A DNA stretch of 62,000 nucleotides from Symbiodinium natans (GCA_905221605.1 CAJNDS010001646.1:150001-212000), one strand, 5' to 3'. Positions 1 through 12,404 are shown, numbered from the stretch's first letter. A program made the numbers and translations. Notes: a model not told the origin generated them from the sequence alone.

Positions 1-777
1 GGCTTAGGGGTCCAGGGTTGTCTCAGGTCAGTGCTCGAGGTACATCGCCACGACCGACTGCAAAGGCAAACAGCGCTCCCCACATGGTCATGCGTCAGCA
101 TTCTATGAAGGGGCTGCGTCAAGATTGACTCCCCCCTGCAGGTGCCCTTTATGAGCGGAGCCCTGATGCAAAAATCGAAGCCCTCACATAGGCGCACCGA
201 TCACTGCCAACTTCCTGCACACCTTGCTGTCCACTGTTAAAACTTGGCTTGGCTGCACTCAGGAGGGTAGCTATAAATTAAACTTTTAGCTGCCTTACTA
301 AGAAACCCAATAAGCCCAAAAAGGCTAAAGATCTAAAGTTATAGTAAAGTACCACAAAGTTGGTTGACATCGAATGCATCGGCAAACCGCGTTACATCAG
401 CTCTACCTGACGAAGTCCCAGAAACTCTTGGGCTGCACCGGCCCTGGCAGTGGAAACGGTGTCACAACAACCGACGCACAGCGCGCCACAGCCACCTCAC
501 ACAAGCTGCACTAGACCTGGGTGCGGATTCTGGCGCCGTTGCCCTCAACCCTGCACCCGAAACTCCCTGTGTTCCTGAGTGGTGCGGTGCATCTGTGGAC
601 TCTGGCTTCGGGCTTGTGCTGAACTTCAGGGAGGGTCTGGGATTTAGGGTTTAGGGCTCCCAAGCACATACTCTAGGGCTGTTCTCAATCAGGGTCCCCC
701 CCCCTGTAAGGGGAGCCTTTCGAGTGACGGATTCTCTTAGAGAGGTGCTTTTTGTACTTTCCCCACAATCTAGTCCC

Positions 778-1142
778 TAAACCCTAAACCCTAAACCCTA
801 AACCCTAAACCCCCGAAATCTAATCCCGACGGCCCGCCTCGAGGACGATCACCCCGCAGGCAACGGCCACGCGCTGCCAGGGGCTTAGGGTTTAGGAACT
901 AGGTTTTAGGGTTTGGGTTTATAGGGTTTAGGGTTTAGGATTTAGGGTTTAGGGTATATAGGGTGTAGGGCTCTCTTGGAGAAAGTCTCAGTCGCAGGCT
1001 CAGGGGTTTGGGGTATTGCTTGGTTCAGAGGATCTGGGGATTCAGACTTGAGTTTCAAGAGGGGTTGAGGGTTTAGGGTTTAGGGTTTAGGATTTAGGGT
1101 TTAGGGTTTAGGGTTTAGCGTTTAGGGTTTAGGGTTTAGGGT
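778..1142. repeat. Telomere-type tracts, mixed orientation
   Basis: CCCTAAA repeats at 778-812 are followed by TTTAGGG repeats at 889-966 and 1067-1142, so the orientation flips within 100 bp. Confidence 0.95.
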
Positions 1143-1374
1143 GACTCAAGAAAAACTGAAAATCCATCTTGGTTGCAACTCAAGCGCTACACCAGCGTTG
1201 CAGATCCAAACAAGTCCCAGGTCAGGCATCATTCAGGGCTACTTGATCCTTGTTGGGTGTGTGTGCGCGTGGGGGGAGGGCAGGTGTAGCTAGGATGGAG
1301 GCAGTATAGGCCTACTACTTCAGACGTAAACCCCAAACCCAGGCTGGACAAAGCGCCACAGGCATCCCTATTCC

Positions 1375-1677
1375 CAAACCCTAAACCCTAAACCCTAAAC
1401 CCTGAACCCTGAACCCTAAACCCTAAACCCTAAACCTGAACCCTAAACCCTATTCCCTGAGCCCTGAAAACTTGGTCTCAATCACTGGGCCGGAGGGGCT
1501 GCGAAGGGGATGTCCGCGGAGATCGATTCTCCCGCAGGAACCTCGGAGCTCTCGCAATATAGGGTTTAGGGTTTAGGGTTTAGGGTTTAGGGTTTAGGGT
1601 TTAGGGTTTAGGGTTTAGGGTTTAGGGTTCAGGGACTAGGGTTTAGGGTTTAGGGTTTCGGGTTCAGGGTGTAGGGT
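1375..1677. repeat. Telomere-type tracts, opposite orientations
   Basis: CCCTAAA/CCCTGAA units at 1375-1452 are followed after about 100 bp of unique sequence by roughly fifteen TTTAGGG units at 1559-1677. Confidence 0.95.
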
Positions 1678-1777
1678 GTTGGCCTTCATCTCCTCTCAGC
1701 AACCCACGGTGGCCCCCAACTGCCGGCAGGGCCGCCCTGGAAATTAAGTTGGAAGCTCTGAGGAGCCCAGTAACTTG

Positions 1778-1964
1778 GGTTTAGGGTTTAAGGTTTAGAA
1801 GGGTTTAGGGTTTATAAGGGCTAAGGGTTTAGGGTTTAGGGGGGTTTAGGGGGTTTGGGGGGTTTAGGGGGTTTAGGGGGTTTAGGGGGTTTAGGGGGTT
1901 TAGGGGGTTTAGGGGGTTTAGGGGGTTTAGGGGGTTTAGGAGGTTTAGGGTTTAGGGTTTAGGG
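1778..1964 (+). repeat. TTTAGGG tract with a 9-mer variant run
   Basis: The tract contains about a dozen consecutive copies of a 9-base variant (GGGGGTTTA) at about 1840-1945, flanked by ordinary 7-base units. It directly abuts a MITE-like element at 1965. Confidence 0.9.
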
Positions 1965-2077
1965 TTGGGATGTTCCCCTTATACTAACAGTCCTCAACAG
2001 GGATAAGAGTCCCCCCCCCCCCAATCCCTATTCAGGCCTTCAGGACTGGTTAGCTAGCATCAGGGGGAACATCCCAA
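1965..2077. mobile_element. MITE-like element, family A (copy 1)
   Basis: The left end reads TTGGGATGTTCCCC followed by TTATACTAACAGTCCT, and the right end is the inverse (GGGGGAACATCCCAA). The interior has a poly-C run. At least five related copies occur in this window. It has no coding capacity, so it would be a non-autonomous element; the class of transposase is unknown. Confidence 0.8.
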
Positions 2078-2749
2078 CCAGCAACCAGTTTGGAATCAGG
2101 GTACCCTTTCTTTGGGGTTGGTTACTGTACAAGGGAACCCAGAACCAACAAAAAAAGGGTAGTGGGTACCACTGGGCTGCCAAGATTTTTAGGGCTTGGG
2201 GGTTCCACAGTGACTGCGCATCTCTGAGTCTGGAGCAACATCACCGTTGTCCATGATGCCGCTGGAGGCGGCACACGCGTGGCCAAGGCTTGCAGCGGCA
2301 GGTGTCTAAGCCAGCTCGGATGCTCAATTGATAAAGTTTCGGCCTTGGTTCGTTCTTGGCACGGGCGTTTACTACCAACGCCACCAAACTAAGCCTCACA
2401 CTCCCAACAGGTGCCTGTATCAGAAGGTAGGGCTTAAACAAACCCTGAACCCTAAAGCCTAAACCCTGAACCCCAAAGCTTAAAACTCCTGCCTCCAGCG
2501 CTTGCTGTGAGCCAAGCTCTGTCAGAAGCAGAAAAGGGTCCATGGATGAGCGAAATCTAAGATAGGGGCCTTTGTAATTATGATAGGTTTTGGGGGTATA
2601 TTACATCCTCCCCCGATTTGGGGGCTTAAAAAGTGTGGGCTCAGGGTTTACTAGGACGGCCTTAAAGCCCTCTGAAAAACAATTCCTGAATAGGATCCTC
2701 TTAAACCCAATAATGGAGAGTACAAAATGTCCCAAAAAGGGTCTACCTG

Positions 2750-2856
2750 AGCGTTTTACGAAAATAGGGGGCCCCCACTTTAGATCCCCAAATAGTAGGA
2801 TCCCCTTACAATAGGGGCCCCAAGAAGGTACCCCCCCATTTTCGCAAACCCCCACC
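2750..2856 (-). mobile_element. Dispersed repeat, family E (copy 1)
   Basis: The reverse complement aligns with 34766-34868: both run from GTACCTT through ATCCTACTATTT to CCCCTATTTTCGTAAA. It is a short non-coding dispersed repeat. Confidence 0.65.
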
Positions 2857-3604
2857 TAGCTTAGCATGAGGCTTAGGGTCTTTTGGCGCTTAGGAGCTCC
2901 GGGTGCAGATGAACGACACCTGCGGAAAAGACGGCTAGCTCGGCCCTCAGCTGCTCGTAGAAGCACTCAAAAGGTAGCTTCCATATGGTCCCTTCTGAAT
3001 ATCCCTAAACCCTAAATCCTAAACCCGAAACCCTAAACCCGAAAAGCTGAAGCTGATTTCCACAAGCTAGGGATCCAGGATGTCGGATCTCAGCAGGACG
3101 TGCGCTTTATCGCGATAAAATTCTACACATCTCCCTGACCCAACCCTGAAACCCTAAACCCAAAATCCTAAACCCTAAAACCCTAAACCCTAAACCCTGA
3201 ACCCTGAACCCTTAAACCCAAAACCCTAATCGCCCAAATCCTCAACGGGCCTGGGATGGCATCCCTAACGCATTTGGTATGCTGCCTGCAGAGTGAGGAC
3301 ACCTAGGAAATCTGGCGCCACTGCGTCTTGAACGCTGTGGGGGTCTACATGGTCACAGCCTCAGGCCATTTCGGACTGACTTGGCTCCACGGCACAATCA
3401 TGCTGCGTAATTCGCAGCGGCTGTCAGCCTAACGTACTAGGGTTTAGAACTTGGGGTAGTATGGAAGCGGCCAGTTTCGGCACGAAACGCTGCAGGAAAT
3501 CTTTCCCCACAGAAAAAACTGGAGACGAACTGCTGGCTTCACCAGCCAGTGCCTTTTTAATGCTACTGGCCCCATGAAACCCGGACAGGATTCGGGGCTT
3601 AAGG

Positions 3605-3697
3605 TATATGAAGTAGGGTTTATATTTCTTGTACCATTTTAAAAAGGAACCTTATATACACTCACCAATAACAGTAATATAAACCCTACTTCATATA
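3605..3697. mobile_element. Short element with 21-bp terminal inverted repeats
   Basis: Positions 3605-3625 and 3677-3697 are perfect reverse complements (core ATGAAGTAGGGTTTATAT) around a 51-bp AT-rich centre. It is a hairpin or MITE-like element; no second copy was noticed in the window. Confidence 0.75.
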
Positions 3698-4639
3698 GGG
3701 TTTGGGTCTACAGCGTAAGGGTTAAGGTCTGGGGCAGTTACTGTCGGGACGATGTTGGAAATCCCAAGCATCTCAAGCGACCCTTGGCTGAAACTGCGCG
3801 TGCTCAATATGTGAGATATTGTTGAGTTGAGACTTGGGAGGTTTCAAGGCATTCTGCGGCAGCCGGGTTTAGACTTTTGTGGTTTCTTCTGCCGACCTTG
3901 ATCTCATGGGCTCACCCCATCTCAGCACAGCTTCTGCCAGTCGCGTCCTGACAGATGGAAGTCGAATAACGCACAGAAATTCGACAAAAGGATCGGCGCC
4001 AATGGCATTGCAGAGTTGACGCTCAACAATGCCGATGGTTATGGTCGCCTGCATTCCAGGCATCAGCGTGTCTGCAATGACTGAGTTATCTTCACTTTAC
4101 AAAGGTACCTGCTCCTCGTAGCAGATTTGTTCTCAAAGGTTGCACTACAGCCAATCCTGAACCCTGAAGCCTGAACCCTAAAACCAAGACCCTGCACCAT
4201 GCGGACAGCTTCCCCTCTCAAGTTCAAGCATAATGAGCTAGCTTAACCTCTCAACCCTAAACCCCAAAGCCCCTGAACCCCTACACACCTTGAAAGCAAG
4301 TAAACCCCAAAGCCAAAGGCGCGCTCACACACACGCACATACATATATACACACACACACAACAAAAAACACAACAAAAAGCACGGCCCTCGCAAGCCCC
4401 CGGCGGTGCCTTAAAAGGAGGCAGGCGCCACAATTTGCCTTTCACAGCGCAGCATGTCATGGTGCCATGAAACTGCAAAGTTATTGGGTTTCATGTTTTC
4501 CTTTCACTGGCAAATCTTCAGGGAGCAAGGCTCCAAAAGATAGAGCTTTCAAATCCGACACCCCAACTGGCTGCAATTTTCGAGCGCTGTGGACGTTGCA
4601 GTGCAGAGATCGCACTAGCTAGGTCGCAGAGTACCCCAC

Positions 4640-4742
4640 GGTGCCCTAAACCCTAAACCCTAAACCCTGAACCCTGAACCCTAAACCACACCATATCCTA
4701 AACCCTAAACCCTGAACCCTAGACACTAAACCGTAGCCTATC
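4640..4742 (-). repeat. CCCTAAA/CCCTGAA tract
   Basis: About ten telomere-type units with CCCTGAA variants. Confidence 0.9.
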
Positions 4743-4837
4743 TCGGGTTTAGGGCTTCGGGTCGGGGATCACGAAGGGCTTACCTGTAGGGTCTCGATGT
4801 GTGGGCTGGTTGGTGGCTTTTGGGTTTTGGGTGGGGT

Positions 4838-4992
4838 TTGGGGTTTGGGGTTTGGGGTTTGGGGTTTGGGGTTTGGGGTTTGGGGTTTGGGGTTTGGGGT
4901 TTGGGGTTTGGGGTTTGGGGCTTAGGGCTTAGGGCTTAGGGCTTAGGGCTTAGGGCTTAGGGCTTAGGGTGTAGGGTTTAGGGTTTAGTGGC
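4838..4992 (+). repeat. Homogenised variant tract TTTGGGG then TTAGGGC
   Basis: About a dozen consecutive TTTGGGG units (4838-4920) switch abruptly to about seven TTAGGGC units (4918-4968) and then to TTTAGGG. Each sub-run is nearly uniform, indicating local tandem expansion of a variant. Confidence 0.9.
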
Positions 4993-5318
4993 TCCCCAGG
5001 CATGTCCCGTGCTCAACTCCATGGCCGCACCACGTAAGCCAAATCTGACGAAAACCTCTCAGACTGCCGGACACCGAAAGAACCGTCCTAAATCTAAAAC
5101 GCAACAAGCGAGCCCCTGATAACCCCTCTCAGATGCAAAGTTCTAAACTCTCAAACCTCAACCCTCAACCCTCAACCCTGATCTATCCTGCCAGCCACGG
5201 CCTGCCTCAGAAGCCGATGATCCTGATCCACTTCGCACACCTCCTTTCCGAAAGTTTTGCACGGTTTGCACCCGAGGGCTGCACCCGAAAACCCAACCTA
5301 AGCAGGGCTGCAAGCCCG

Positions 5319-5570
5319 AAACCCTAAACCCTAACCCTAAACCCTTAAACCCCTAAACCCTAAACCCCTAAACCTAAAGCCCTAAACCCTAAACCTTTGT
5401 AGCTACTGGCACACGGGAACCTTCAGGCATTTTTTCGTTTCAACTCTCAGCGTCATTGAAGGGTTTAGGGGCCGGCGAACCTAACCCTAAACCCTAAACC
5501 CCAAACCCCAAACCCTAAACTCTAAACCCTAAACCCTAAACCCTAAACCCTAAACCCTAAACCCTACTCT
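5319..5570 (-). repeat. CCCTAAA tracts
   Basis: Two CCCTAAA tracts (5319-5400 and 5482-5570) are separated by about 80 bp of unique sequence. Confidence 0.95.
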
Positions 5571-5654
5571 GGGTCCATAGGAGGAGGGGGTTTCGTGTTG
5601 TGGCCCAAGCCATCCCATCCTCAGCCTATTGTTGTGTTGTTCGGGGTTGAGGTT

Positions 5655-5795
5655 CGGGATTTAGGGTTTAGGGTTTAGGGTTTAGGGTTTAGGGTTTAGG
5701 GTTTAGGGTTTAGGGTTTAGGGTTTAGGGTTTAGGGTTTACGGTTTACGGTTTAGGGTGTAGGGTGTAGGGTTTAGGGTTTAGGGTTTAGGGGCT
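5655..5795 (+). repeat. TTTAGGG tract
   Basis: About eighteen units, some with TTTACGG or TGTAGGG changes. It faces the CCCTAAA tract ending at 5570. Confidence 0.95.
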
Positions 5796-6313
5796 TAAAA
5801 TCAGTGGCCATGACGTGGGTATATAGCGACTCTGGTCCACCCTAAGCCTAAACCCCAAAAACCTAAACCGAAAACGGGCCGCCGCAAAAAGAAGAAGGCT
5901 CCTTAAACCTCAACCCTGAACCCCAAACCCCCCCCCCCCCCATACCTGAACCAAAAATCCTACAAAGTGAGGCAAGACCGCAAGAGTACCGTGTTTCCTG
6001 ATACACCCAAAAAAGTCTCAAAGAAAACGCGCTCAACACCCTAAAAAGGCCGCCTCCTGGCCGTCGGGTCTCCTGCCTGATGCATGGGCTTAGGCTAGGG
6101 TTCCAGGGTTCCAGGGTTTCAGGGTTTCACGGTGTCAGGGTTTCAAGGTTTCAAGGTTTCAGGGTTTCAGGGCAGGGCTTCGGGGTTTCGGGGTTTCAGG
6201 GTTTCGGGTTTGGCACTGGGCCTTCTGGCGAACCCTGAACCGTGTAGGGGTCCACGACCTACTCATGTGCGGGCATGCGCGGGTATGCCTTTGGAGATCC
6301 CGGACTGTCTCCT

Positions 6314-6420
6314 CTCCACCGATTTAAGGCTCAGGGTTTAGGATTTAGGGGTATTCGGGTTAGGCCACCGATTTAAGGCTCAGGGTTTAGGATTTAGGGG
6401 TATTAGGGTTAGGGTTTCGG
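6314..6420 (+). repeat. Tandem duplication of about 49 bp
   Basis: A segment beginning CCACCGATTTAAGGCTCAGG and ending in TTTAGGGGTATT is repeated twice head to tail with a single C/A difference near its end. Confidence 0.85.
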
Positions 6421-6559
6421 TGTTTTCTTGGAATCTTTGAAACCCCAAGCACAAAAATCACAGAACCCAGGCTCACAGATCCCCGTGCAACACACAGAAA
6501 GTGCGGACCGCCTCCACGAGGAACGAGTCGGCCAGCAAGGAAGACCTTCAAGTCACACT

Positions 6560-6690
6560 TAGGACTTAGGGGTTTAGGGTTTAGGGTTTAGGGTTTAGGG
6601 GTTAGGGGTTCAGGGTTCAGGGTTCAGGGTTTAGGGTTTAGGGTTTAGGGTTTAGGGTTTAGGGTTTAGGGTTTAGGGGTTTAGGGTTTA
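6560..6690 (+). repeat. TTTAGGG tract
   Basis: About seventeen telomere-type units including three TTCAGGG units. Confidence 0.95.
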
Positions 6691-7007
6691 CTGCTGCTTC
6701 GCTTCGTCGATTAAGGCTTCCGTCTTTTTTGTTGTCCTTAGACCATGACCCGACTCCCCCAGCACTGACAGTTGACCGACAATCCCAAAGAGTGCCATCC
6801 TACGATGACATCATCCCTGAAACCAGCCCACTGCCGGCCAGAACCGTTCACTGGAAGGGCTCGGGCAAGACCCAGAGGAAGCTCAAGGAACAAGATTTCG
6901 GCTTCGGGTTGGCTCACCCGGGAGCTCGTTGCAGCGTTACAACCGAATGAACTTGCGACTCGTGACAACGGTGGTGTGCTTAGAGCGGCAACCTTCGGAG
7001 GTATCAT

Positions 7008-7077
7008 GTTTAGGGTTTAGGGTTTAGGGTTTAGGGTTTAGGGTTTAGGGTTTAGGGTTTAGGGTTTAGGGTTTAGA
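7008..7077 (+). repeat. TTTAGGG tract
   Basis: About ten perfect units. Confidence 0.95.
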
Positions 7078-7344
7078 TGCCAGGAATGGTGTTGTCCCTT
7101 GACGGCTACTTGCAGTTAGCCTGGTAGCGTGCTCTGTGCATCTGGGATCTTCTCCGCCGTGGTCTGGTTGCCTCAAGTCCCTTTCTCGACGGATGTGCCA
7201 CAACAACAATATGTGAATGCAACGAGCCTGCGGGGTCTGCTCAAGCTTGCTCTATGCAAGAATTTGCATGCCAGACGTGGTCTTGCCAACAGGCAGAACC
7301 CTACAATGACCAGAAGCATTCTGTAGAGGCCTAAATAATTAGCA

Positions 7345-7427
7345 CAGGGTTGTGGGGGTTATGATCGTACATTTATATAGGGGCCATAAGGGAATACTAT
7401 CAGTAATGATTCCGACCCCTGTATTAC
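7345..7427 (+). mobile_element. Dispersed repeat, family D (copy 1)
   Basis: It shares the pattern GGGGCCATAAGGGAATA followed by GTAATGATTCCGACCCCT with copies near 25700 and 29418. It is non-coding and of unknown class. Confidence 0.65.
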
Positions 7428-8209
7428 TCTCTGCTGCAGTTTCCCCAAAAAAGCAGAGATCGGCTCCAATTATGGGGACTAAACGGTATTTGGGGAGATG
7501 AGCGGGGTCCGCAAATTTGTGGAATCTCCTGGTGCTGAAAGATGGACGACATTCTGTGACCTCCTACAAGGGCGTGTCCCGAAATAGGGGTCCCTCCCGA
7601 TATGGCCCCCAACATACTCCTATCCTTATTGTAGGAGCCCCCAGAAACCATTTCCAAAATTTTTACAAAGCCTTAAAACCCAAAAACCCGAAAGACTTCA
7701 TGTCCCAATGTTTTAACCCTTAAGACCCTAAGCCCTAAGGCTCCAGGGGCAGCCTTCTCGTCCGCGCAGCGGAGCATCGTCCAGTTGGCTCCGGCCACTA
7801 TCTGTGCCCAAAGGTTTAGTGTTTACCCTAAACCCTAAACCCTAAACCCTACGCCTCAAGCCCTAAAAACCTTCATTGGGCTTAGGGGCCCAGGTTTGGG
7901 GCTTTAGGGGTTTATGGTTTGGGGGTTCGAGTTGGGGGCTTTAGGGTTCAAGCCTTTGGGCTTTTATGGCTTGAGGTCTTGGGGTTCAGGGTTTTGTGCC
8001 TCAGAGGTTTCGGGTAGCGGTTCAGGGTTTAGGGCAGTTTTGGCGTTTGGGTTCCAAGGCTGGTTTCGGTTCGGGCAGGCCTTACAAATAAAAGGCTTCC
8101 AGGCACAGGTTTGAGGTCTCAAGGTCCCAGGGGCCTTGAAAAAGAGGCGTTGAAGCATCAGGCTGGGTGCACCCTCACAACTTTGTGAAGTGGCAGCATG
8201 ATCTAAGGG

Positions 8210-8320
8210 CTTACTTTTAGGTTCAAGGGTAGTTGTAAGTAGGGCTGTACGTACCCTAATAAGGTTATGAGTAGAGTTACCCCACTCGTAGCCCCACTTC
8301 TGACTACCCATGAACTAAGG
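8210..8320. mobile_element. MITE-like element, family B (degenerate copy)
   Basis: The left end (TTAGGTTCAAGGGTAGTTGT) and right end (CTGACTACCCATGAACTAA) are approximate inverse complements, and both match the family B ends seen best at 26698-26813. Confidence 0.6.
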
Positions 8321-8765
8321 CGGCAGGGAAGTCTCAAGGCAAGCCCTAAACCCTAAACACGATCAGGGGCCTCCCGAACGTCGGCCAGGGGTCGGATGAG
8401 CGTCGGCAGCCGATAGTTGCGGCAACCTGCCCGGCTGGGTCTGCAGGCAAGGGGTTTTAGTGGTTTCTATTCAGGGTTTGGGGCCACGTCGTTGATGGAA
8501 CGGGTTTGATGAGTTCCGTTGTGCACATGCGCGTGGCTTGAGGGCCTCAGACTTAGAATTAGGACAGCTGCTGTTGAGGAACTCGGTGCTGCAACAAGCC
8601 GCCAAAGGTTTCCGCCAGCTGACAACGCAATCCCTTGAAGTTGCTGCCACAGGCCTCCCATGCAGAGCTGGCCTTGTTCGCCTGGGAGAAGAGAACTAAA
8701 GTAACACAAATGATGAGGAGCGTACGATGTAGAATAGAATGTGTTTTGCTGTGTATATGAAGACA

Positions 8766-9020
8766 TATACATCATATATATATATATACATATATATGTA
8801 CATATATATATATACATGCATGTACGTACACGATACATACATAGGTTTCAAGGTGTGCATAGATATACATATAGATGTAGAGAAAGATATAGCCTGTAGA
8901 AATAGGGAATAGGCAATAGGTAAAAAGTAAGAGGTAATATGTGATAGGTAAAAGGCAACAGGTAGCAGGTAATTGGTAAAAGATACTAGATATTACAGGT
9001 AGGTAAAAAGACTGGCACAT
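8766..9020. repeat. AT-rich microsatellite and degenerate tract
   Basis: TA/TATATG repeats at 8766-8822 grade into a purine-rich run with GGTAA/GGCAA words up to 9020. No gene is evident on either strand. Confidence 0.7.
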
Positions 9021-9420
9021 TAACTCTTCGATACTTTGGTATGTTTGAAGAATCTACATTGCAAGATGTCATCGCCGACTCCCTTCAGGGGGGGTGCCAG
9101 TGAAACCGCTCGCACCGCCTCTACCGCCCCAAGAGATCCACGGATGACACGGCCCCCGCCAGCTCGTGACGCTTAGCCCGCCCAGCTTCTGGCCGCTCAC
9201 AGCACCCCCACCGCCCAGCTTCGGCCTAACACGCCCGTCTACAGCAAACTCGAGACCCTGAACCCTGAACCCTGAACCCTAAACCCTAAACCCTCAACCC
9301 TAAACCCTAAACCCTAAACCCCTTGGGCCAGGCCACCACTGCCGAAGGCCAGGACCTGGCCCATCTCGGTCAGGCAGACCGTGTGGTCGTCTCCGCAGGC
9401 CACCTGGTCAACCCCGCGCT

Positions 9421-9632
9421 CTACTTGCAGGTTCATGGGCAGTTATAAGTGTGGGTTTAGGGTTTCGGGTTTAGGGTTTAAGGCCTAGGGTTTTGTGTTT
9501 AGGGTTTAGGGTTTAGGGCTACTTGGAGGTGCATGGGGAGTCAACGTGGTTTTGCAAGTAGGGAACTCTACTTGTAGCCTTACTTAGAGTACTTATAACC
9601 CTACTTATAACTACCCTTGAACCTCCTAGTAG
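9421..9632. mobile_element. Family B solo left end, telomere tract, full family B element
   Basis: A solo left end (CTACTTGCAGGTTCATGGGC, 9421-9454) is followed by TTTAGGG-type units and then by a full element at 9519-9632 with inverse ends CTACTTGGAGGT and ACCTCCTAGTAG. The same arrangement recurs at 26625-26813. Confidence 0.7.
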
Positions 9633-9849
9633 GGGTCGATTGTTGATTAGGGTTTATGGGGTTTAGGTGCTTGGGTAAAGCGTACCGACGTCTGTTGCGG
9701 CTAACATGAAACGAGAACGGCGTGCACGTTCAATGACTGATATGTGTTCTGGGTAGTTCCTAACTAGCAGCGTATAAGGATTTTATGGGGATGGTGTTGA
9801 TACAGGGGCTCGGGAAAGTCGACCCTTTTATTGGGGGAGACGTGAAACC

Positions 9850-10190
9850 CCAATGAACGCAGAGGGTTCAGGAAGTTGACGAAGTCGACCGCGGGATCCT
9901 TTCCCCCCAATGAACGCATGGATTTTACAGCTACGAAAAGCAGCGAAAATCAGTACGCAAGTATCGAAATCCCCAAGGAACGCAGGGGCTCAACATGCCT
10001 GAAAAATCATCCAACATGGTCGCTGAAGCACCTCCGCCCGAGTGGAACGCAAGCAAAGCATGGAGTCAAGCCTACCAAAACTTGCGAAGAAGAGTCAATC
10101 ATTTCTCTGAGCCTATATCACATCGTATAGCCAACATGGCTTACGACATGCATGCGTAGAATTGTGGACAATTCTGCCCGAGGGAAACGC
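9850..10190 (+). repeat. Degenerate spaced repeats with an AACGCA core
   Basis: CCCCAATGAACGCA occurs at about 9852 and 9906, CCCCAAGGAACGCAGGGG at 9971, and CCGAGTGGAACGCA and CCGAGGGAAACGCA at about 10037 and 10178. Nearest copies are 54-66 bp apart. No gene is supported here. Confidence 0.5.
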
Positions 10191-10684
10191 AGTTTCGGTC
10201 GACTTCCTGAACAGCTTCCCCGCAGTGATTTGCCTTACCGCAAGAAAAAAGGTCAACTTTCCATGTTGCGTGTACTTATGTAGGCTCCTGTATCTCTTCG
10301 TAAAGATGCCATTTCAGAACTCCAAGAAGAGTTATCAATAGTAGCATGGGGTACTAAGTGGAGGGCTCTACTGTACGCCGTAGCGGAGTTTAAGGCGTTG
10401 GTGCCCGAGGGTCGTCGGGCCCCCCTAAACCCTAAACCCGAAACCCTAAACCCTAAGCCCTAAAACCCTAAGGCCACATTCTTCTGAACATCCTGCTTGT
10501 TGTGAATGTTGCTGTTATCATTGTTTTTTGTCGGCTTCTTCATGTTGCTTCGGCTTCTGCTTCCGTTTCCACTTCTTGTTCTTTCTCTTCTTTGTCTTCG
10601 TGAGCAGGAGGGGAGCGGTCAGGGCTTTGGGAATCATTGGTCAGCCGTGTTGCCACGACACCTTCGACAGTAAACCCTCAGCCA

Positions 10685-10775
10685 CCAATCCCCTAAACCC
10701 TAAACCCTAAACCCTAAACCCTAAACCCTAACCCCTAAGCCCTAAGCCCTAAGCCCTAAGCCCTAAACCCAATCC
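10685..10775 (-). repeat. CCCTAAA then CCCTAAG run
   Basis: About six CCCTAAA units followed by about five CCCTAAG units, another locally homogenised variant. Confidence 0.9.
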
Positions 10776-11447
10776 CCTAAATCCTGAAAAAACCCATCCG
10801 TCCTGCACCACCCTCTCTTCGACGGTGCCGACTAAATCCAGCTCCGCAGGCTTCCAGCCTCTGGAGGCTCTGGTTGTGACACAGTAGGGTTTAGGGTTTA
10901 GGGTTTAGGGTTCAGGGTTTAGGGTTGTGTACCTTATGAAGGAGTATAAACACAGTTTACTCTAGAACCATACTTACGTGTACCCTTGCATCCTAAACCT
11001 CAAGCCCAAACCCTTGAAGGGATTTCGGTCACGGTGTTAAGGCTTTATCGGATCTCTGCCCACGGGTACAAAGGGTTTAGGGATGCTCTAGTAGGGCCTT
11101 AAAGTCCAACGCGTGCAGCACAGTTTGGACAGTCAGCCGTTTGTTCGTGCTTAGTGCGATGTGTCCGCGTGCTTGATTCTTATGGGCTGGCATGCGCACG
11201 CACAAACAATTGGATTCACGACAAGCTCATGCCGGTTCCCTTGGCACAAAGTCACCCAAACAAGGGCCACGTCCCTACACAACTCCCCAAAACCACCTGC
11301 GAGGCAACCCAAGCCAAAGGCCGAAGGAAAAGGAAAGCGGGAACAGGTGTTGGGGTGTTCAGCCATGAGGAGCTGTTTTGAAAAACTTTGGTTCGCAGCG
11401 CAGCCACTTTGCCCTGCCCTACCACCAATTGCCATCGGGTGGTTTCC

Positions 11448-11516
11448 GAAATTAGGGGTACCTTACTAGGTACTGTTTGGGTTCATTGTAGGGGTCCCTC
11501 TATTTTCGTAAACAAG
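11448..11516 (+). mobile_element. Dispersed repeat, family E (short copy)
   Basis: It runs from AGGGGTACCTTACTAGGTAC to GGGGTCCCTCTATTTTCGTA, matching the ends of the copies at 2750 and 34766. Confidence 0.55.
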
Positions 11517-12087
11517 ATGAGCCCGTATGGCGTGACGCATCTACGGTGCACGTGGGCCACATGGGTAATGCATGTAAGCCCCCCGCACCCCCAAAGCCAT
11601 AAACCCTGCAACCCTGAAACCCGAAGCCCGCAAAGCCTACACCCCAGAAACCCTAAACCCCAAACTCCAAAGACCTAAAATCCTAAGACCCTAAACCATA
11701 AACCTTCCCAAAACCCCCAAAACCCTATCCCCTCGAACCCTAAATCTCCTCAAGCCTTAGCAGGAGCCAAAAACCCTGGAACCCTAAAAGCCCCCCAACC
11801 CCAAACCTTTCAGGATTTTTCTCCCTAAACCCTAAACCCATAAAGCCTGAAACCCTAAAATCCCAAAACCTTAAAGGAGCCTGGTAGTAGCCCTAAACCC
11901 TGACTAAACCTTAAACCCTAAAACCCCAAAACCTGGCCCTAAACCCTAAACCCTAAACTCTAAAACCCTTCAAGGAGCCTTCTCCAGGAGCTGCCGCTCG
12001 CCCCAGCTGCCCTGAGAGACCGTCGCCGAAGGTCACAAGGCGGCCTGGGTTCTGTGGCTCTTTGAGCCAGATTTGTGGTTTTTTTAT

Positions 12088-12125
12088 TGGATTATATATA
12101 TATATATATATATACATATATATAG
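12088..12125. repeat. (AT)n microsatellite
   Basis: About 36 bp of alternating AT within otherwise G/T-rich sequence. Confidence 0.9.
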
Positions 12126-12404
12126 GTTTGGTTTTGCAGGGTTTTTTTGTTAAGGGGCGTTAAGGGTTCTTAGGGGTTTATCGGGTTTTTAGGGCTTTTG
12201 GGGTCTGGCTTCTGTCATTGAGCCATGGATTTCTTAGGGGTTTTTTGTAGGGCCTTTGTAGGGTTGCTGAAGGGTTCATTGGGGGTTTATCGGGCTTTTA
12301 GGGGTTATTAGGGGTTTAGGGCTTTTAGGGTTGTTAGCGGTTTTCGGGTCTTGCGAAGATGCAGCTCTTTCGTTTTTTTTTTGCGTCCGGCTCGAGCCCT
12401 AAAA

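Noticed and set aside
364-654. 96-codon frame near the window start
   Set aside because: It ends in a telomere-type tract (GLGFRV), shows no domain and has no exon partner.
1-5800. True chromosome end (telomere) at the left of the window
   Set aside because: Tracts alternate in orientation, are short and are separated by unique sequence; the pattern continues for 36 kb.
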